DNA of 64,000 nt from JAKOUL01 sp035378845 (lineage in GTDB: Bacteria; Dictyoglomota; Dictyoglomia; Dictyoglomales; Dictyoglomaceae): contig DAOSUP010000006.1 of the NCBI GenBank assembly GCA_035378845.1, positions 30,992 to 94,991 on the forward strand, in the 5' to 3' direction. The position numbers and the translations under genes were made by a program. Shown here one piece after another: positions 45,371-54,519 of the stretch. The stretch's first letter is position 1. Every line of letters begins with the position of its first letter. The notes beneath the pieces are model-generated. The model saw nothing but the letters and a program-made list of their open reading frames with translations. It was not told the origin of the DNA and searched no databases.

Positions 45371-45957
45371 AAAAGTTAGGAATTTTAGGTGGGACTTTTG
45401 ATCCTATACATTATGGGCATCTTTGGTTTGCAGAATTTGCAAGAGAAAGCTTCTCTTTAGATAAGGTTTTCTTAATACCTAATAAGATGCCTCCTCATAG
45501 AGATGTGCCAAATGCTTCTCCAAAACAAAGATATGAGATGACTCTTCTTGCTGCGATTGATAACCCATACCTTGAAGTACTTCCTATTGAATTAGAGAGG
45601 GAAGGGCTGTCTTACACAATTGATACTTTAAGAGAGTTAAAGAAAATTTATCCCAATGATGAATTATATCTGCTTCTTGGTAAAGATGCCTTTTGTGATT
45701 TTTTAAAATGGAAATCCCCATATGAAATATTGGAAGTTGCTAAGATTATTGTGGGAAATAGAAAAGAAGGAGATCTGAATGATAGTATTAAGAGTTTTTT
45801 GGAAGAATATGGGAATAAAATATTTTTTCTTGATTTTCCTTATTTTCCCATATCTGCACGTGAAATTAGAGAAAGAGTAGAAAATGGACTATCTATAAAG
45901 TATTTAGTTCCGAAATTAGTAGAAGAGTATATAATAAAAAATAGACTATATAAATAG
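45367..45957 (+). CDS. nadD: Nicotinate-nucleotide adenylyltransferase
   Basis: A 196-residue nucleotidyltransferase making deamido-NAD from nicotinate mononucleotide and ATP. The catalytic motif GGTFDPIHYGHL and the C-terminal ISAREIRERV block are present. It overlaps obgE by 4 bases. The usual downstream genes (yqeK, rsfS) are absent. Confidence 0.97.
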   Translation: MKKLGILGGTFDPIHYGHLWFAEFARESFSLDKVFLIPNKMPPHRDVPNASPKQRYEMTLLAAIDNPYLEVLPIELEREGLSYTIDTLRELKKIYPNDELYLLLGKDAFCDFLKWKSPYEILEVAKIIVGNRKEGDLNDSIKSFLEEYGNKIFFLDFPYFPISAREIRERVENGLSIKYLVPKLVEEYIIKNRLYK

Positions 45958-45968
45958 GAGGAATAAAA

Positions 45969-46424
45969 ATGGCAAATGAAGTTTTAGGTACAGATGTGGT
46001 AGTTCAGATAGGTATTATTGTTAAAGATATAGAGAAAGTAGTAGAGGAATATGCAAAAATTTTTGGTGTTGAAAAGCCAGAAATTACAATAACAGATATG
46101 TATGAAAAGGCGCATACAGAATATAAAGGTGAACCTACCAATGCAAGAGCAAAACTTGCATTTTTTAGAAACTTTAAGAATATAGAGATTGAATTTATAG
46201 AACCTGATGAAAATCCCTCTACTTGGAGAGAATTTTTAGAAACTCATGGGGAAGGAATACACCATCTTGGATTCTCTATCAAAGGGACTAATCAAGTAAT
46301 AGAAAGATTTAAAATGCAAGGTATAGATGTAGCTCAGAATGGAGACTATGAGGGTGGAAGATATACTTATCTTGAAAGTTTTGGAAAATTAAAATTTATC
46401 ATTGAACTTTTAGAGAATTTTTAG
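45969..46424 (+). CDS. VOC-superfamily protein, methylmalonyl-CoA epimerase-like
   Basis: A 151-residue protein with two glyoxalase/VOC half-repeats. Likely metal positions are Glu in IEIEFIEP, His in GIHHLGFSI and Glu in KFIIELLE, but the first-repeat His seen in epimerases is replaced by Gln (VVQIGIIV). The reaction is therefore uncertain: an epimerase or another lyase/isomerase. It precedes a ThuA-like gene by 3 bases, suggesting a joint carbohydrate role (inference). Confidence 0.75.
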   Translation: MANEVLGTDVVVQIGIIVKDIEKVVEEYAKIFGVEKPEITITDMYEKAHTEYKGEPTNARAKLAFFRNFKNIEIEFIEPDENPSTWREFLETHGEGIHHLGFSIKGTNQVIERFKMQGIDVAQNGDYEGGRYTYLESFGKLKFIIELLENF

Positions 46425-46427
46425 GGT

Positions 46428-47063
46428 ATGAGAAAAATAACTGCTCTTTTAGGAGATTTTTATCATCCGGAAGAATATTTCAAAGAAGCTTTAGATTATG
46501 TTGTGAATGATGAAGCTTTAAAAGATGTTAAGTTAAGCTGCATAAATATCTCTGAATTTTTGAGTAATATACAAGAGAAGCCTAATATGATTATTATTGG
46601 TAGAGAAAACAAGATTGAGCCTACTAAAGAGGATTCAGAGATCTGGATGAATAGCGAGATTGAAGTGGCTATTTTAAATTATGTAAAAGATGGTGGAATT
46701 ATTTTTGCTTGGCATTCTGGACTTGCATCTTATGATCCAGAAGGTATTTATGTAAAAGATATTCTGAGGGGATATTTTAAATATCATCCTGAAAAGAAAA
46801 TGGTAAAGTATTATGGAAAGCTTTTTGAAAAAGATAAAAATATAGAGTTTCAACTTATAGATGAACATTATTTTGTGCATTGTGATGAGGAGAGAACAAA
46901 TGTATTCCTTTTCTCTGAATCTGAAGATGGGAAATCTGTGGCAGGATGGTACCATAATTATGAAAAGGGAAAGATAATATGTTTAACTCCTGCTCATAAT
47001 GAGTCGTTAAAAGATGAAAATTTTAGGATTTTCCTAAAAGAATTGATAAAATGGCTAATATAA
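46428..47063 (+). CDS. ThuA-like protein
   Basis: A 211-residue protein with the ThuA (trehalose utilisation, class I amidotransferase-like) pattern: ALLGDFYHPEEYFKEAL at the N-terminus, VKDGGIIFAWHSGLASY in the middle and KGKIICLTPAHN near the end. No amidotransferase cysteine is visible at the elbow, which is usual for this family. ThuA proteins are implicated in sugar metabolism without a settled reaction. It overlaps the next gene by 13 bases. Confidence 0.75.
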   Translation: MRKITALLGDFYHPEEYFKEALDYVVNDEALKDVKLSCINISEFLSNIQEKPNMIIIGRENKIEPTKEDSEIWMNSEIEVAILNYVKDGGIIFAWHSGLASYDPEGIYVKDILRGYFKYHPEKKMVKYYGKLFEKDKNIEFQLIDEHYFVHCDEERTNVFLFSESEDGKSVAGWYHNYEKGKIICLTPAHNESLKDENFRIFLKELIKWLI

Positions 47064-48085
47064 ACAATTCGCAAGAGTACTTATTACTTATTGAAGAAAG
47101 ATTACGACAAAATTGGGATAAATTTTCTTCTGAAATTCCCATCCACTTTCTTACTGCTTATCATATGGGATGGGTTGATGAAAACTTTCAGCCTTTAGAG
47201 AATATCAAGGGAGGGAAAAGGTTAAGACCTCTTTTTTGTGTTTTGATAAATCAGGCCTTGAATGGTATTCTTGATGATGCTTTAGATATAGGTTCTGCTC
47301 TTGAATTTCTTCATAATTTTTCGTTAGTGCATGATGATATACAAGATAGGGATGAAAAAAGACATGGGAAATGGACAGTATGGAAGATATGGGGAGAGGC
47401 TCAAGCTATAAATGTTGGAGATCTTCTATTTAACTTAGCCTTTCAAATTCTTGCAAATTTGAGTTCACCTTTACTTGTTTCTAAATCTATACAAGAAGTA
47501 ACTCATACTATTCAGGAGCTTATTGAAGGGCAATATTTAGATTTGAGCTTTGAACAGAAAAAGGAAGTATCTTTAAAAGAGTATATGCAGATGATAGATA
47601 AAAAAACAGCAAAGCTTTTTGCAACATGTTTTTATCTTGGCGCTTTTTCAGCCACTTATAAAGATGAGATCTCAAAAGAATTTCAAGAGATAGGAGAAAA
47701 ATTTGGTCTCTGCTTTCAGATAGCTGATGATGCCATGGGAATATGGGGAAATCCTGATAAGACAGGGAAAAATTCTCTTGCGGATCTTTGGAGAAGAAAG
47801 AAGACATATCCTATTTTATATACCTATTCAGAAGCATCAGATAAGGAGAGACTAAAAATAGAAGAAATCTGGAGTAAGGAATATTTAACTGATCAGGATA
47901 TATATGATCTTATTGAACTTATTGAGGATAAAAGGGCAAAGGAAGCTACTTTTAACCTTATAGAGAAATTTTTTAATGGGAGTTATAAAAAGCTCTTATC
48001 TTTTGAAAGAGTGTATGATATCTCTTTAATAAAAGAAATTTTTGAAAATTACTATGATCTAATTTTTTCTATCCAAAGGTCATAA
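47051..48085 (+). CDS. Polyprenyl synthetase family protein
   Basis: A 344-residue trans-isoprenyl diphosphate synthase. The first Asp-rich motif is VHDDIQDRDEKRHG; the second region is QIADDAMGIWGNPDKTGKN, and the GGKRLRP motif binds IPP. The second motif is DDxxG rather than DDxxD, seen in some long-chain or divergent members. Product chain length (geranylgeranyl, farnesyl or longer) is not clear. Its 3' end overlaps the convergent YaaC-like gene by 34 bases. Confidence 0.88.
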   Translation: MANINNSQEYLLLIEERLRQNWDKFSSEIPIHFLTAYHMGWVDENFQPLENIKGGKRLRPLFCVLINQALNGILDDALDIGSALEFLHNFSLVHDDIQDRDEKRHGKWTVWKIWGEAQAINVGDLLFNLAFQILANLSSPLLVSKSIQEVTHTIQELIEGQYLDLSFEQKKEVSLKEYMQMIDKKTAKLFATCFYLGAFSATYKDEISKEFQEIGEKFGLCFQIADDAMGIWGNPDKTGKNSLADLWRRKKTYPILYTYSEASDKERLKIEEIWSKEYLTDQDIYDLIELIEDKRAKEATFNLIEKFFNGSYKKLLSFERVYDISLIKEIFENYYDLIFSIQRS

Positions 48086-48666
48086 ACGTCTTTTCCTACA
48101 TTTTTTAAATAGCTTTTAAGTTCTTTAGAAAATACTGAGTTTTCATAAGCCCATCCCCATTTTTGAGGTTCATATCTTGAGAGCATGCTGAGAAGAAATA
48201 AAATAAGATAGTGCACTGCTAATGGATCTAAGGAGGTTTTTCTATTTAAATAGGTAAAAAGCTCTCCAAGGGTATATTTTTCTCCTTCAGGAAGTGCAAA
48301 ACGTGATATGGATTTATAAAATGTAGGGAAAAGTCCCTTTTCTTTTATTAAGACTGTTTCTACTCTTGGATCGTAGTTTTTATTCCAATCTACAGATTTT
48401 TCCCCTGCAACCCTTACTGTTAGTCCGTGGAGTACTTCTCTTGGAATGATTTTATTCTTCTTTAGAATTATAATTTTTGAAAGGGCTACGAGTCCGTAGA
48501 AATATAGAGTAGGGGAGACAAAAAAATCAGATCTTTCTGCAGTTTCAAAATTACTTTTTGCTTGAATAAGGGTATAATGCACAAAAAAACGCTCTCCCTC
48601 ACTCAAATTTTGAGGCAGCTCTTTCTCCATCTCTATGAGCTTTTTGTATGGAGAACGCAAAATCAT
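48052..48666 (-). CDS. YaaC-like protein
   Basis: A 204-residue helical protein. TLYFYGLVALSKIIILKK and the C-terminal HYLILFLLSMLSRYEPQKWG segment resemble the YaaC-like family. No catalytic motif is visible and no function is established. It lies 6 bases after gltX. Assignment is by overall pattern and tentative. Confidence 0.55.
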   Translation of the reverse strand: MILRSPYKKLIEMEKELPQNLSEGERFFVHYTLIQAKSNFETAERSDFFVSPTLYFYGLVALSKIIILKKNKIIPREVLHGLTVRVAGEKSVDWNKNYDPRVETVLIKEKGLFPTFYKSISRFALPEGEKYTLGELFTYLNRKTSLDPLAVHYLILFLLSMLSRYEPQKWGWAYENSVFSKELKSYLKNVGKDVYDLWIEKIRS

Positions 48667-48672
48667 AAGATT

Positions 48673-50106
48673 TTAAATATTTTTTAGAAACTCTATGAAT
48701 TTTTCCAATCTTTTTGTTACTCTATCTTTCCCAAGGATCTCTACAAGCTCATATAAGCTTGGTCCAACAGTCTTATTAGTAAGTGCGACTCTAATAGGAT
48801 GTATTAGATTTTTAGTGGGAATTTGCATACTTTCTGCAAGACTCCTTAAAGAACTCTCAAGATTTTGAGCTGTGAACTCTTCCAATTTTTCCCATTCTTC
48901 TTTAATTTTTTGAAGGTATATATGGGTATCAAGATGCTTACAAACCTTTTTTACTGTTTCCAAATCATAATCTAAGTCTTCTAAGAAAAAGTAGTCTGCA
49001 TATTCTTTAATCTGAGAGAGAGTTTTGAGTCTTTCTTGAAGGATTGATACTACTTTTAAATAATAATTTCTTTCTAAGTTTTCTTTTTTAAACCATTCCG
49101 TCTCTTCAAGAAATGGAAGAGTAAGTTCAGCAAGTTTTTCTACTGAAAGCCTTCTTATATGTTGAGTGTTTATCCAATCTAATTTTGTGATATCAAAAAT
49201 TCCAGGATTCTTTGTTACTTTATGTATATCAAAAAGCTCTATGAGTTCTTCTATAGTATAAATCTCTCTATTTTCTTCGGGAGTCCATCCCAGTAGTGCT
49301 AAGTAGTTTACTAAAGCTTCAGGTAGATATCCCATTTTTCTATATTCAGTGATAGAAGTTTCCCCATGTCTTTTAGAAAGTTTTGAGCGATCTGGTCCTA
49401 AGAGAAGAGGTAGATGAGCAAATTCTGGAGGGTTCCAACCTAAGGCGTTATATATAAAAAGCTGTTTTGGAGTATTTGATATATGATCCTCGCCTCTTAT
49501 TACGTGGGTTATTCCCATGGTATAGTCATCTACTACCACTGCAAAGTTATAGGTAGGGATCCCATCAGATTTCATAATAACAAAATCTCCAATATCTTCA
49601 TTATTAAATTCTATATCACCACGAATAATATCTGAGAATACTGTTTTTCCCTCTGGTACAAGAAGTCTTATTACAGGTTTTCTTCCTTCTCTTTCATATC
49701 TTGTCCTTTCCTCATCAGTAAGATATAAACATTTTCTATCATATTTGGGTGGTTTTTTTTGAGCTAAAGCTTCTTTTCTTCTTTCTTCTAATTCTTCAGG
49801 TGTACAATAGCAATAGTAGGCGGCACCTATCCTTAAAAGTTCATCAGCATATTTCTTATAAAGATCTAATCTTTGAGTTTGGTAATAAGGACCTTCATCC
49901 CATACAAGGCCAAGCCATTTTAATCCTTCTAAGATGTTCTCCTCATATTCTTTTGAGGATCTTAGAATATCTGTATCTTCAATTCTTAAAATGAATTTAC
50001 CTTTATTATGTCTCGCAAAAAGCCAATTAAAAAGAGCAGTATGTGCAGTTCCTACATGAAGATAACCTGTGGGACTTGGAGCAATTCTTACTCTTATACT
50101 ATTCAT
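48673..50106 (-). CDS. gltX: Glutamyl-tRNA synthetase
   Basis: A 477-residue class I synthetase. The HIGH-like site is in PSPTGYLHVGTAHTALFNW and the KMSKS-like site in RSKLSKRHGE. CYCTPEELEERRKEAL is the insertion seen in bacterial GluRS. Whether it is discriminating, or also charges tRNA-Gln, depends on GatCAB elsewhere. Confidence 0.97.
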   Translation of the reverse strand: MNSIRVRIAPSPTGYLHVGTAHTALFNWLFARHNKGKFILRIEDTDILRSSKEYEENILEGLKWLGLVWDEGPYYQTQRLDLYKKYADELLRIGAAYYCYCTPEELEERRKEALAQKKPPKYDRKCLYLTDEERTRYEREGRKPVIRLLVPEGKTVFSDIIRGDIEFNNEDIGDFVIMKSDGIPTYNFAVVVDDYTMGITHVIRGEDHISNTPKQLFIYNALGWNPPEFAHLPLLLGPDRSKLSKRHGETSITEYRKMGYLPEALVNYLALLGWTPEENREIYTIEELIELFDIHKVTKNPGIFDITKLDWINTQHIRRLSVEKLAELTLPFLEETEWFKKENLERNYYLKVVSILQERLKTLSQIKEYADYFFLEDLDYDLETVKKVCKHLDTHIYLQKIKEEWEKLEEFTAQNLESSLRSLAESMQIPTKNLIHPIRVALTNKTVGPSLYELVEILGKDRVTKRLEKFIEFLKNI

Positions 50107-50129
50107 AATTACAGTTTTTAACTCCTTTC

Positions 50130-50540
50130 TTAGAGTATTTTATAAGAATATGTAATCTCTGCTTTACCTCTTAACATTGCAGATACTGAACAGTATTTAT
50201 TTTGGGAGAGATCTATCGCTTTTTTAATATTTTCTTCTTTTAGATCTTCTCCTTTAAATACATACTCTATATGTATCTTTGTATATATCTTAGGATGCTC
50301 TTGAGCTCTTTCTGCAGAGATATTTATTTCAAAAGATTCTATTTTCTCTTTCATTTTATTTAATATGGATATCACATCCATACCTGTGCATCCACCTAAA
50401 GCAACCAAAATAAGTTCCATGGGGGTTGGTCCTTCATTATCCCCACCATGTTCTGGGATGGAGTCCATTATAATGGTGAAATTAGAAGGAGTAACTCCTT
50501 TAAATTTCATCTTTCCATCCCATGTTATTTTTGTCTCCAT
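50130..50540 (-). CDS. OsmC-family protein
   Basis: A 136-residue OsmC/Ohr-fold protein with both redox cysteines: LGGCTGMDVI and NKYCSVSAMLRG. Such enzymes reduce organic or fatty-acid hydroperoxides using thiols. AAGGAGAAGG precedes the start. It has its own promoter that shares a -35 with the divergent pgi/pmi promoter. Confidence 0.92.
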   Translation of the reverse strand: METKITWDGKMKFKGVTPSNFTIIMDSIPEHGGDNEGPTPMELILVALGGCTGMDVISILNKMKEKIESFEINISAERAQEHPKIYTKIHIEYVFKGEDLKEENIKKAIDLSQNKYCSVSAMLRGKAEITYSYKIL

Positions 50541-50579
50541 TTTTCCTTCTCCTTTTTTATAGAGTTTAAATACTTTTAA

Positions 50580-50607
50580 AGTATACAGAGTAATGAATTA
50601 TTGTCAA
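50580..50607 (-). promoter_or_regulatory. Promoter of the OsmC gene
   Basis: On the minus strand a perfect TTGACA (50602-50607) is followed after 16 bases by TATACT (50580-50585). Its -35 overlaps that of the plus-strand promoter almost exactly. Confidence 0.78.
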
Positions 50608-50629
50608 TGCTTTAATTATAAGCTAAAAT
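50601..50629 (+). promoter_or_regulatory. Promoter of pgi/pmi
   Basis: TTGTCA (50601-50606) and TAAAAT (50624-50629) are exactly 17 bases apart. The heptamer TTGTCAA reads as a -35 on both strands. Confidence 0.78.
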
Positions 50630-50672
50630 AACATAATAAACAAAAATAAATCTTATTTAGAGGAGGAGAAAA

Positions 50673-51743
50673 ATGGTTGAAAAATTAGACCAGATAGCGG
50701 AGCTTAACAAATTAGATCCAAAAGGGATGCACGCTGCAGTATATCATCTTCCAGAACAGATAGAGAAAGCTGCAGAAGCAGCTTATAATGCTCCTATTAA
50801 GAATATATCTAACAAAATAGATAAGGTACTTGCACTTGGTATGGGTGGTTCAGCTATCGCTGGAGATATACTTCAAAGTATTCTTTTTAAAGAAGCAAAA
50901 TTTCCTGTATATGTAAATAGAGATTATGATCTACCAAACTGGGTGGATAATAAAACTTTAGTTTTTGCAATAAGTTATTCTGGAAATACGGTAGAAACTT
51001 TGAACTCAGCTAAGCTTTCCTATGGGAGGGGAGCATCAGTAGTAGCAGTAACTAGTGGAGGAAATCTAAAAGAATATGCAAAGGATAAAAATCTTACTTT
51101 AGTAGAAATTCCATCAGGAATGGCTCCAAGGGCAGCCATAGGTTACGTGACTATTCCTCTATTTGTAATTTTGGAAAGATTAGGGCTTATACATCCTCAA
51201 AAAGAGGTAATTAATGAGACTATTGAGTACCTTAAAAAATCCCGAGAGAATTTCAAAATTGAAGTTCCTACCGAAGGAAATATTGCTAAAAAAGTTGCAA
51301 AAATGATGTTTAAACATATACCAGTAGTATATGCTGTAGAGGAGAAATGGAAGGTAGCTGCTTATAGGTGGAAGTGTCAGATAAATGAAAATGCTAAATA
51401 TCCTGGATTTTATCATTTCTTTCCAGAGCTGAATCATAATGAGATTATGTCATGGGAAGCAGCAGATGACGTTATTAAGCCTTTAGTACTAATATTTCTC
51501 TATACTTCTTTAGAAGGTGAGATGAAAGTAAGAGTAGACTTTATGCAGGAAAAAATTTCAGCAAGAGGTGTCCCTATATTCCTATGGCAAGCAGAAGGTA
51601 AATCTCCATTAACACAATACTTCTCTCTTACTTATCTTGGGGACTTTGCAACAGTATATCTTGCTTATCTTGCAGATAAGGATCCTTCCTCTATAGGATA
51701 TATTAATGAGCTTAAACTTAGAATTGGCCAAAGCTTAAGTTGA
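50673..51743 (+). CDS. Bifunctional phosphoglucose/phosphomannose isomerase
   Basis: A 356-residue SIS-domain isomerase, much shorter than classical PGI. The sugar-phosphate site is in LGMGGSAIAGDIL and ISYSGNTVETL; the RAAIGYVTIPLF and ELNHNEIMSW blocks are shared with archaeal and thermophile bifunctional enzymes. It interconverts glucose-6-P or mannose-6-P with fructose-6-P. AGGAGGAG precedes the ATG. Confidence 0.93.
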   Translation: MVEKLDQIAELNKLDPKGMHAAVYHLPEQIEKAAEAAYNAPIKNISNKIDKVLALGMGGSAIAGDILQSILFKEAKFPVYVNRDYDLPNWVDNKTLVFAISYSGNTVETLNSAKLSYGRGASVVAVTSGGNLKEYAKDKNLTLVEIPSGMAPRAAIGYVTIPLFVILERLGLIHPQKEVINETIEYLKKSRENFKIEVPTEGNIAKKVAKMMFKHIPVVYAVEEKWKVAAYRWKCQINENAKYPGFYHFFPELNHNEIMSWEAADDVIKPLVLIFLYTSLEGEMKVRVDFMQEKISARGVPIFLWQAEGKSPLTQYFSLTYLGDFATVYLAYLADKDPSSIGYINELKLRIGQSLS

Positions 51744-52324
51744 GGATATTAGCTTTAGCAGATATTGAATCTCCAAATTTTTATGAGAAATTTGATGTTA
51801 CTCCTTACAAAGGAGTGGAAGTGGTATTTTCTTGCGGAGATGTTATGCCTGAGCTTCTTAGTTATATTGCAACAATACTTAATGTACCTGTATTTTATGT
51901 ACATGGTAATCACGATGAGATCTATTTAAATAAGATACCAGAAGGATGTGAAAATATTGATGGAAGAATTATTGAGTTTAAAGGCAAAAGAATTCTTGGT
52001 ATAGGTGGATCTATAAGATATAGTTCTGGCACTTTTCAATATACTGAAAAAGAAATGGAAAAACGTATTGAAAGACTCTCTTTTAAATTAAGGAGGGGAG
52101 TGGATATTGTAATTACACATTCACCCCCCTCACAAATTCATGAAGGTGATGATTGGGCTCATAAGGGATTTAAATCCTTCTTAAAATTCATAGAGAAATA
52201 TCAACCTCAATATTTTCTTCATGGGCATACTCATATGAACTATGTCTATAATGCCAAAAGAATTACCCAAGTTGGTAATACAAAAGTAATAAACTGTTCT
52301 GGAATAATTACTTTAGAGTTATAA
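51740..52324 (+). CDS. Calcineurin-like metallophosphoesterase
   Basis: A 194-residue phosphoesterase with the motif order LALADIES (degenerate D-x-H), CGDVMPE, GNHDE, THSPP and HGHTHMNY. In the first motif His is replaced by Glu-Ser, so one metal ligand differs. The start is TTG at 51740, overlapping the isomerase stop. Substrate unknown. Confidence 0.85.
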   Translation: MRILALADIESPNFYEKFDVTPYKGVEVVFSCGDVMPELLSYIATILNVPVFYVHGNHDEIYLNKIPEGCENIDGRIIEFKGKRILGIGGSIRYSSGTFQYTEKEMEKRIERLSFKLRRGVDIVITHSPPSQIHEGDDWAHKGFKSFLKFIEKYQPQYFLHGHTHMNYVYNAKRITQVGNTKVINCSGIITLEL

Positions 52325-52333
52325 AGGTTAATC

Positions 52334-53128
52334 ATGGGATTTTTAGACAAAGTTTTTAAGAGAGAAAAGAGGTATCTTAAGAGTTTTGAAGAGGTTTTAA
52401 AAGAGGAAAATCTTATTACATGGAGAGATCTTGGATATCAAACTATTGAGGTAGATAAGATAGTTGGAAGTGTAGGGAGATATAGAGATTTTGATGAAGA
52501 ATTTAGACCTCTAAAAACAAGCTCCATAAATAGACTCCAAGAATTAGAAAATGCTATTTTACGTGGTAAAGTTCTTCCCCCTATTGAAGTATATAAGATA
52601 AAAGATGAATATTATGTGGTAGATGGAAACCACAGAGTTGCGGTGGCAAGAAAATTAGGGCAGAAAGAAATTGATGCTCATGTAATTGAGTATATTCCCT
52701 CTGATAACAAAATTGAGAATATCCTTTATAGGGAAAGATCTGATTTTGAGTTTATCACAGGTCTAAAAGGTATTGTACTTACTGAAATAGGGCAGTATAG
52801 GAAGCTTTTGAATCAGATCTTAGAACATAAATACTATATGAGTGAAAAAAGAGGAATAGAAGTAGATATGAAAGAGGCAGCAAGAGATTGGTATAAGAGT
52901 ATATATCTTCCTATAGTGGAAATAATAGAGAAAGAAAGACTTCTGGATGCTTTTTCTGGAAGGACTCTTGCGGATTTATATGTATATATATCCGATCACA
53001 AATGGCTTGAAAGCCAAAAAAGAGGATATGATATTGGGTTTCATGAAGCTATAGAGGATTTTGAAAATCTTGTACCTGGAACAACTCTTAAAGACAAAAT
53101 TCTTGAATTATTTAAGTTTTCTTTTTAA
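52334..53128 (+). CDS. ParB/sulfiredoxin-fold protein
   Basis: A 264-residue protein. Residues about 35-125 form a ParB N-terminal-like domain (ILRGKVLPPIEVYKIKDEYY followed by VDGNHRVAVARKLG). The C-terminal half is helical and unrecognised. There is no ParB-type helix-turn-helix or ParA neighbour, so a chromosome segregation role is unlikely; a nucleotide-binding or nuclease-like role is possible. It overlaps the convergent endonuclease Q gene by 4 bases. Confidence 0.7.
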   Translation: MGFLDKVFKREKRYLKSFEEVLKEENLITWRDLGYQTIEVDKIVGSVGRYRDFDEEFRPLKTSSINRLQELENAILRGKVLPPIEVYKIKDEYYVVDGNHRVAVARKLGQKEIDAHVIEYIPSDNKIENILYRERSDFEFITGLKGIVLTEIGQYRKLLNQILEHKYYMSEKRGIEVDMKEAARDWYKSIYLPIVEIIEKERLLDAFSGRTLADLYVYISDHKWLESQKRGYDIGFHEAIEDFENLVPGTTLKDKILELFKFSF

Positions 53129-54345
53129 AAAAGGGAGAGCTGATCTCTATTTTCAGGAAATATTTTTACTTTTCCATAGATCCCATCATATCCAGGCTCT
53201 ACTTTTATTCTCCCTTCTCTCATTAATTGTATTCCCTCTGCAATTTTCTCTCCTGCAACTTTCTGAATATCTTCTAAAGGTGTTTCTATGAGAATATTAA
53301 GTTCTGTATCTAAAAGATTGATAATCTGAAGATATTCTTTTGATACATATGGAGAGGAAGGATCTTTATTTATTGCTTGAGCTATAATCTCATCTAATGG
53401 TATAAGATTTTTATAGGGAATTTTATTTGGTGGAATAGATCCCTCTTCTCTATCTGCAAGCTCTTCTACTCTATGGGAAACTCCAATGGTTAGTTTTTTC
53501 CCACACACAGGGCATATATTCTTCATTTTTATACTCTCTTTTGGTGAAAATACCACATTACAATTTCTATGTCCATCAAAGTGATATTTCCCTTCCTCAG
53601 GGAAAAATTCTATGGTAAACAGGAATTTATTCTTATCCTGATTTTTTATAGCCTCAAAAATTTCTTTATAATTCATCTCACAGTCAAACACATTTGCCTC
53701 TCTACCTATTCTATTAGGAGAATGAGCATCAGAATTGGATATAAGACAGATGTTATCAAGATTGCTTAGCCTCCAATTCATAGGAGGGTCGCTACTTAGT
53801 CCTGTCTCTATAGAAAATATTCTATTTTTCATATCCCCAAAAGCTTCTTCTAAAGAATCAAAACCTGATTGAGATCCAAAAATAGAGTACCATGGAGTCC
53901 ATGCATGAGCAGGGATAACATAAATTTCTTCAGATATCTCCCATAAGGAGGAGATTATTTCCTTTATATTTTTACCAAATGTAGGTCTTCCATCTTGAGA
54001 AAGAGTACCATAATTACTAAGAGTTCTATTTATTTTATAGACAACATCTAAGGAAGGAGAGAATAATAAAAGATGAATTCTTCTTACTTTATTGTCCACA
54101 TTATAGATACAACTAATTTCAGATGTTAATATGAAATTAACACCATTGTAAGAATATATTCCATAATCTTCTTCTTTTAATTTATCCTTAAGTTCATTAA
54201 ACCACAAGGGATGAGTAAAATCCCCAGTACCAAGAAGGGCTATTCCTTTTAACTTTGCCCATTTAGATAGCTCTTCAAGAGTCATATCCTTACTTGTAGC
54301 CCTACTATATTTTGAATGTATATGAAAGTCTGCAATAAATCTCAT
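53125..54345 (-). CDS. Endonuclease Q family protein (PHP domain)
   Basis: A 406-residue protein with an N-terminal PHP domain: FIADFHIHSKYSRATS opens the metal site, then GTGDFTHPLW, VIPAHAWTPWYS and ISNSDAHSP. After it comes a zinc-binding motif CPVCGKKL and a helix-hairpin-helix-like C-terminus (EDIQKVAGEKIAEGI). EndoQ, described in Thermococcales and some bacteria, cuts DNA 5' to deaminated bases such as uracil and hypoxanthine. That fits the hydrolytic damage expected at high temperature. Confidence 0.88.
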   Translation of the reverse strand: MRFIADFHIHSKYSRATSKDMTLEELSKWAKLKGIALLGTGDFTHPLWFNELKDKLKEEDYGIYSYNGVNFILTSEISCIYNVDNKVRRIHLLLFSPSLDVVYKINRTLSNYGTLSQDGRPTFGKNIKEIISSLWEISEEIYVIPAHAWTPWYSIFGSQSGFDSLEEAFGDMKNRIFSIETGLSSDPPMNWRLSNLDNICLISNSDAHSPNRIGREANVFDCEMNYKEIFEAIKNQDKNKFLFTIEFFPEEGKYHFDGHRNCNVVFSPKESIKMKNICPVCGKKLTIGVSHRVEELADREEGSIPPNKIPYKNLIPLDEIIAQAINKDPSSPYVSKEYLQIINLLDTELNILIETPLEDIQKVAGEKIAEGIQLMREGRIKVEPGYDGIYGKVKIFPENRDQLSLF

Positions 54346-54453
54346 CTTTCACCTTAATAAAATCTTTTGAAGATATTTTAGAATATTATTGTATATTTGT
54401 TAATAAGAGTTCAATACTTTCATACCTATCTACAAAATAGATTCTTTCTTAAT

Positions 54454-54482
54454 TTGACTTTTTTTGTAGTAAATCGTAAAAT
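54454..54482 (+). promoter_or_regulatory. Promoter of the Rrf2 regulator gene
   Basis: TTGACT (54454-54459) and TAAAAT (54477-54482) are 17 bases apart. It lies downstream of an in-frame ATG at 54397, which shows that the longer reading frame is not the gene. Confidence 0.78.
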
Positions 54483-54519
54483 AATCCTAAAAAAGTATAA
54501 ATTAAATGAGGTGTTAAGA

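Noticed and set aside
52096..52135. Purine/pyrimidine inverted repeat in the phosphoesterase gene
   Set aside because: One mismatch, a 19-base loop and no U-run; probably coding composition.
54397..54519. N-terminal extension of the Rrf2 regulator from ATG 54397
   Set aside because: A good promoter (54454-54482) and a GAGGTG-GTG start at 54520 lie inside it, and family alignment begins there.
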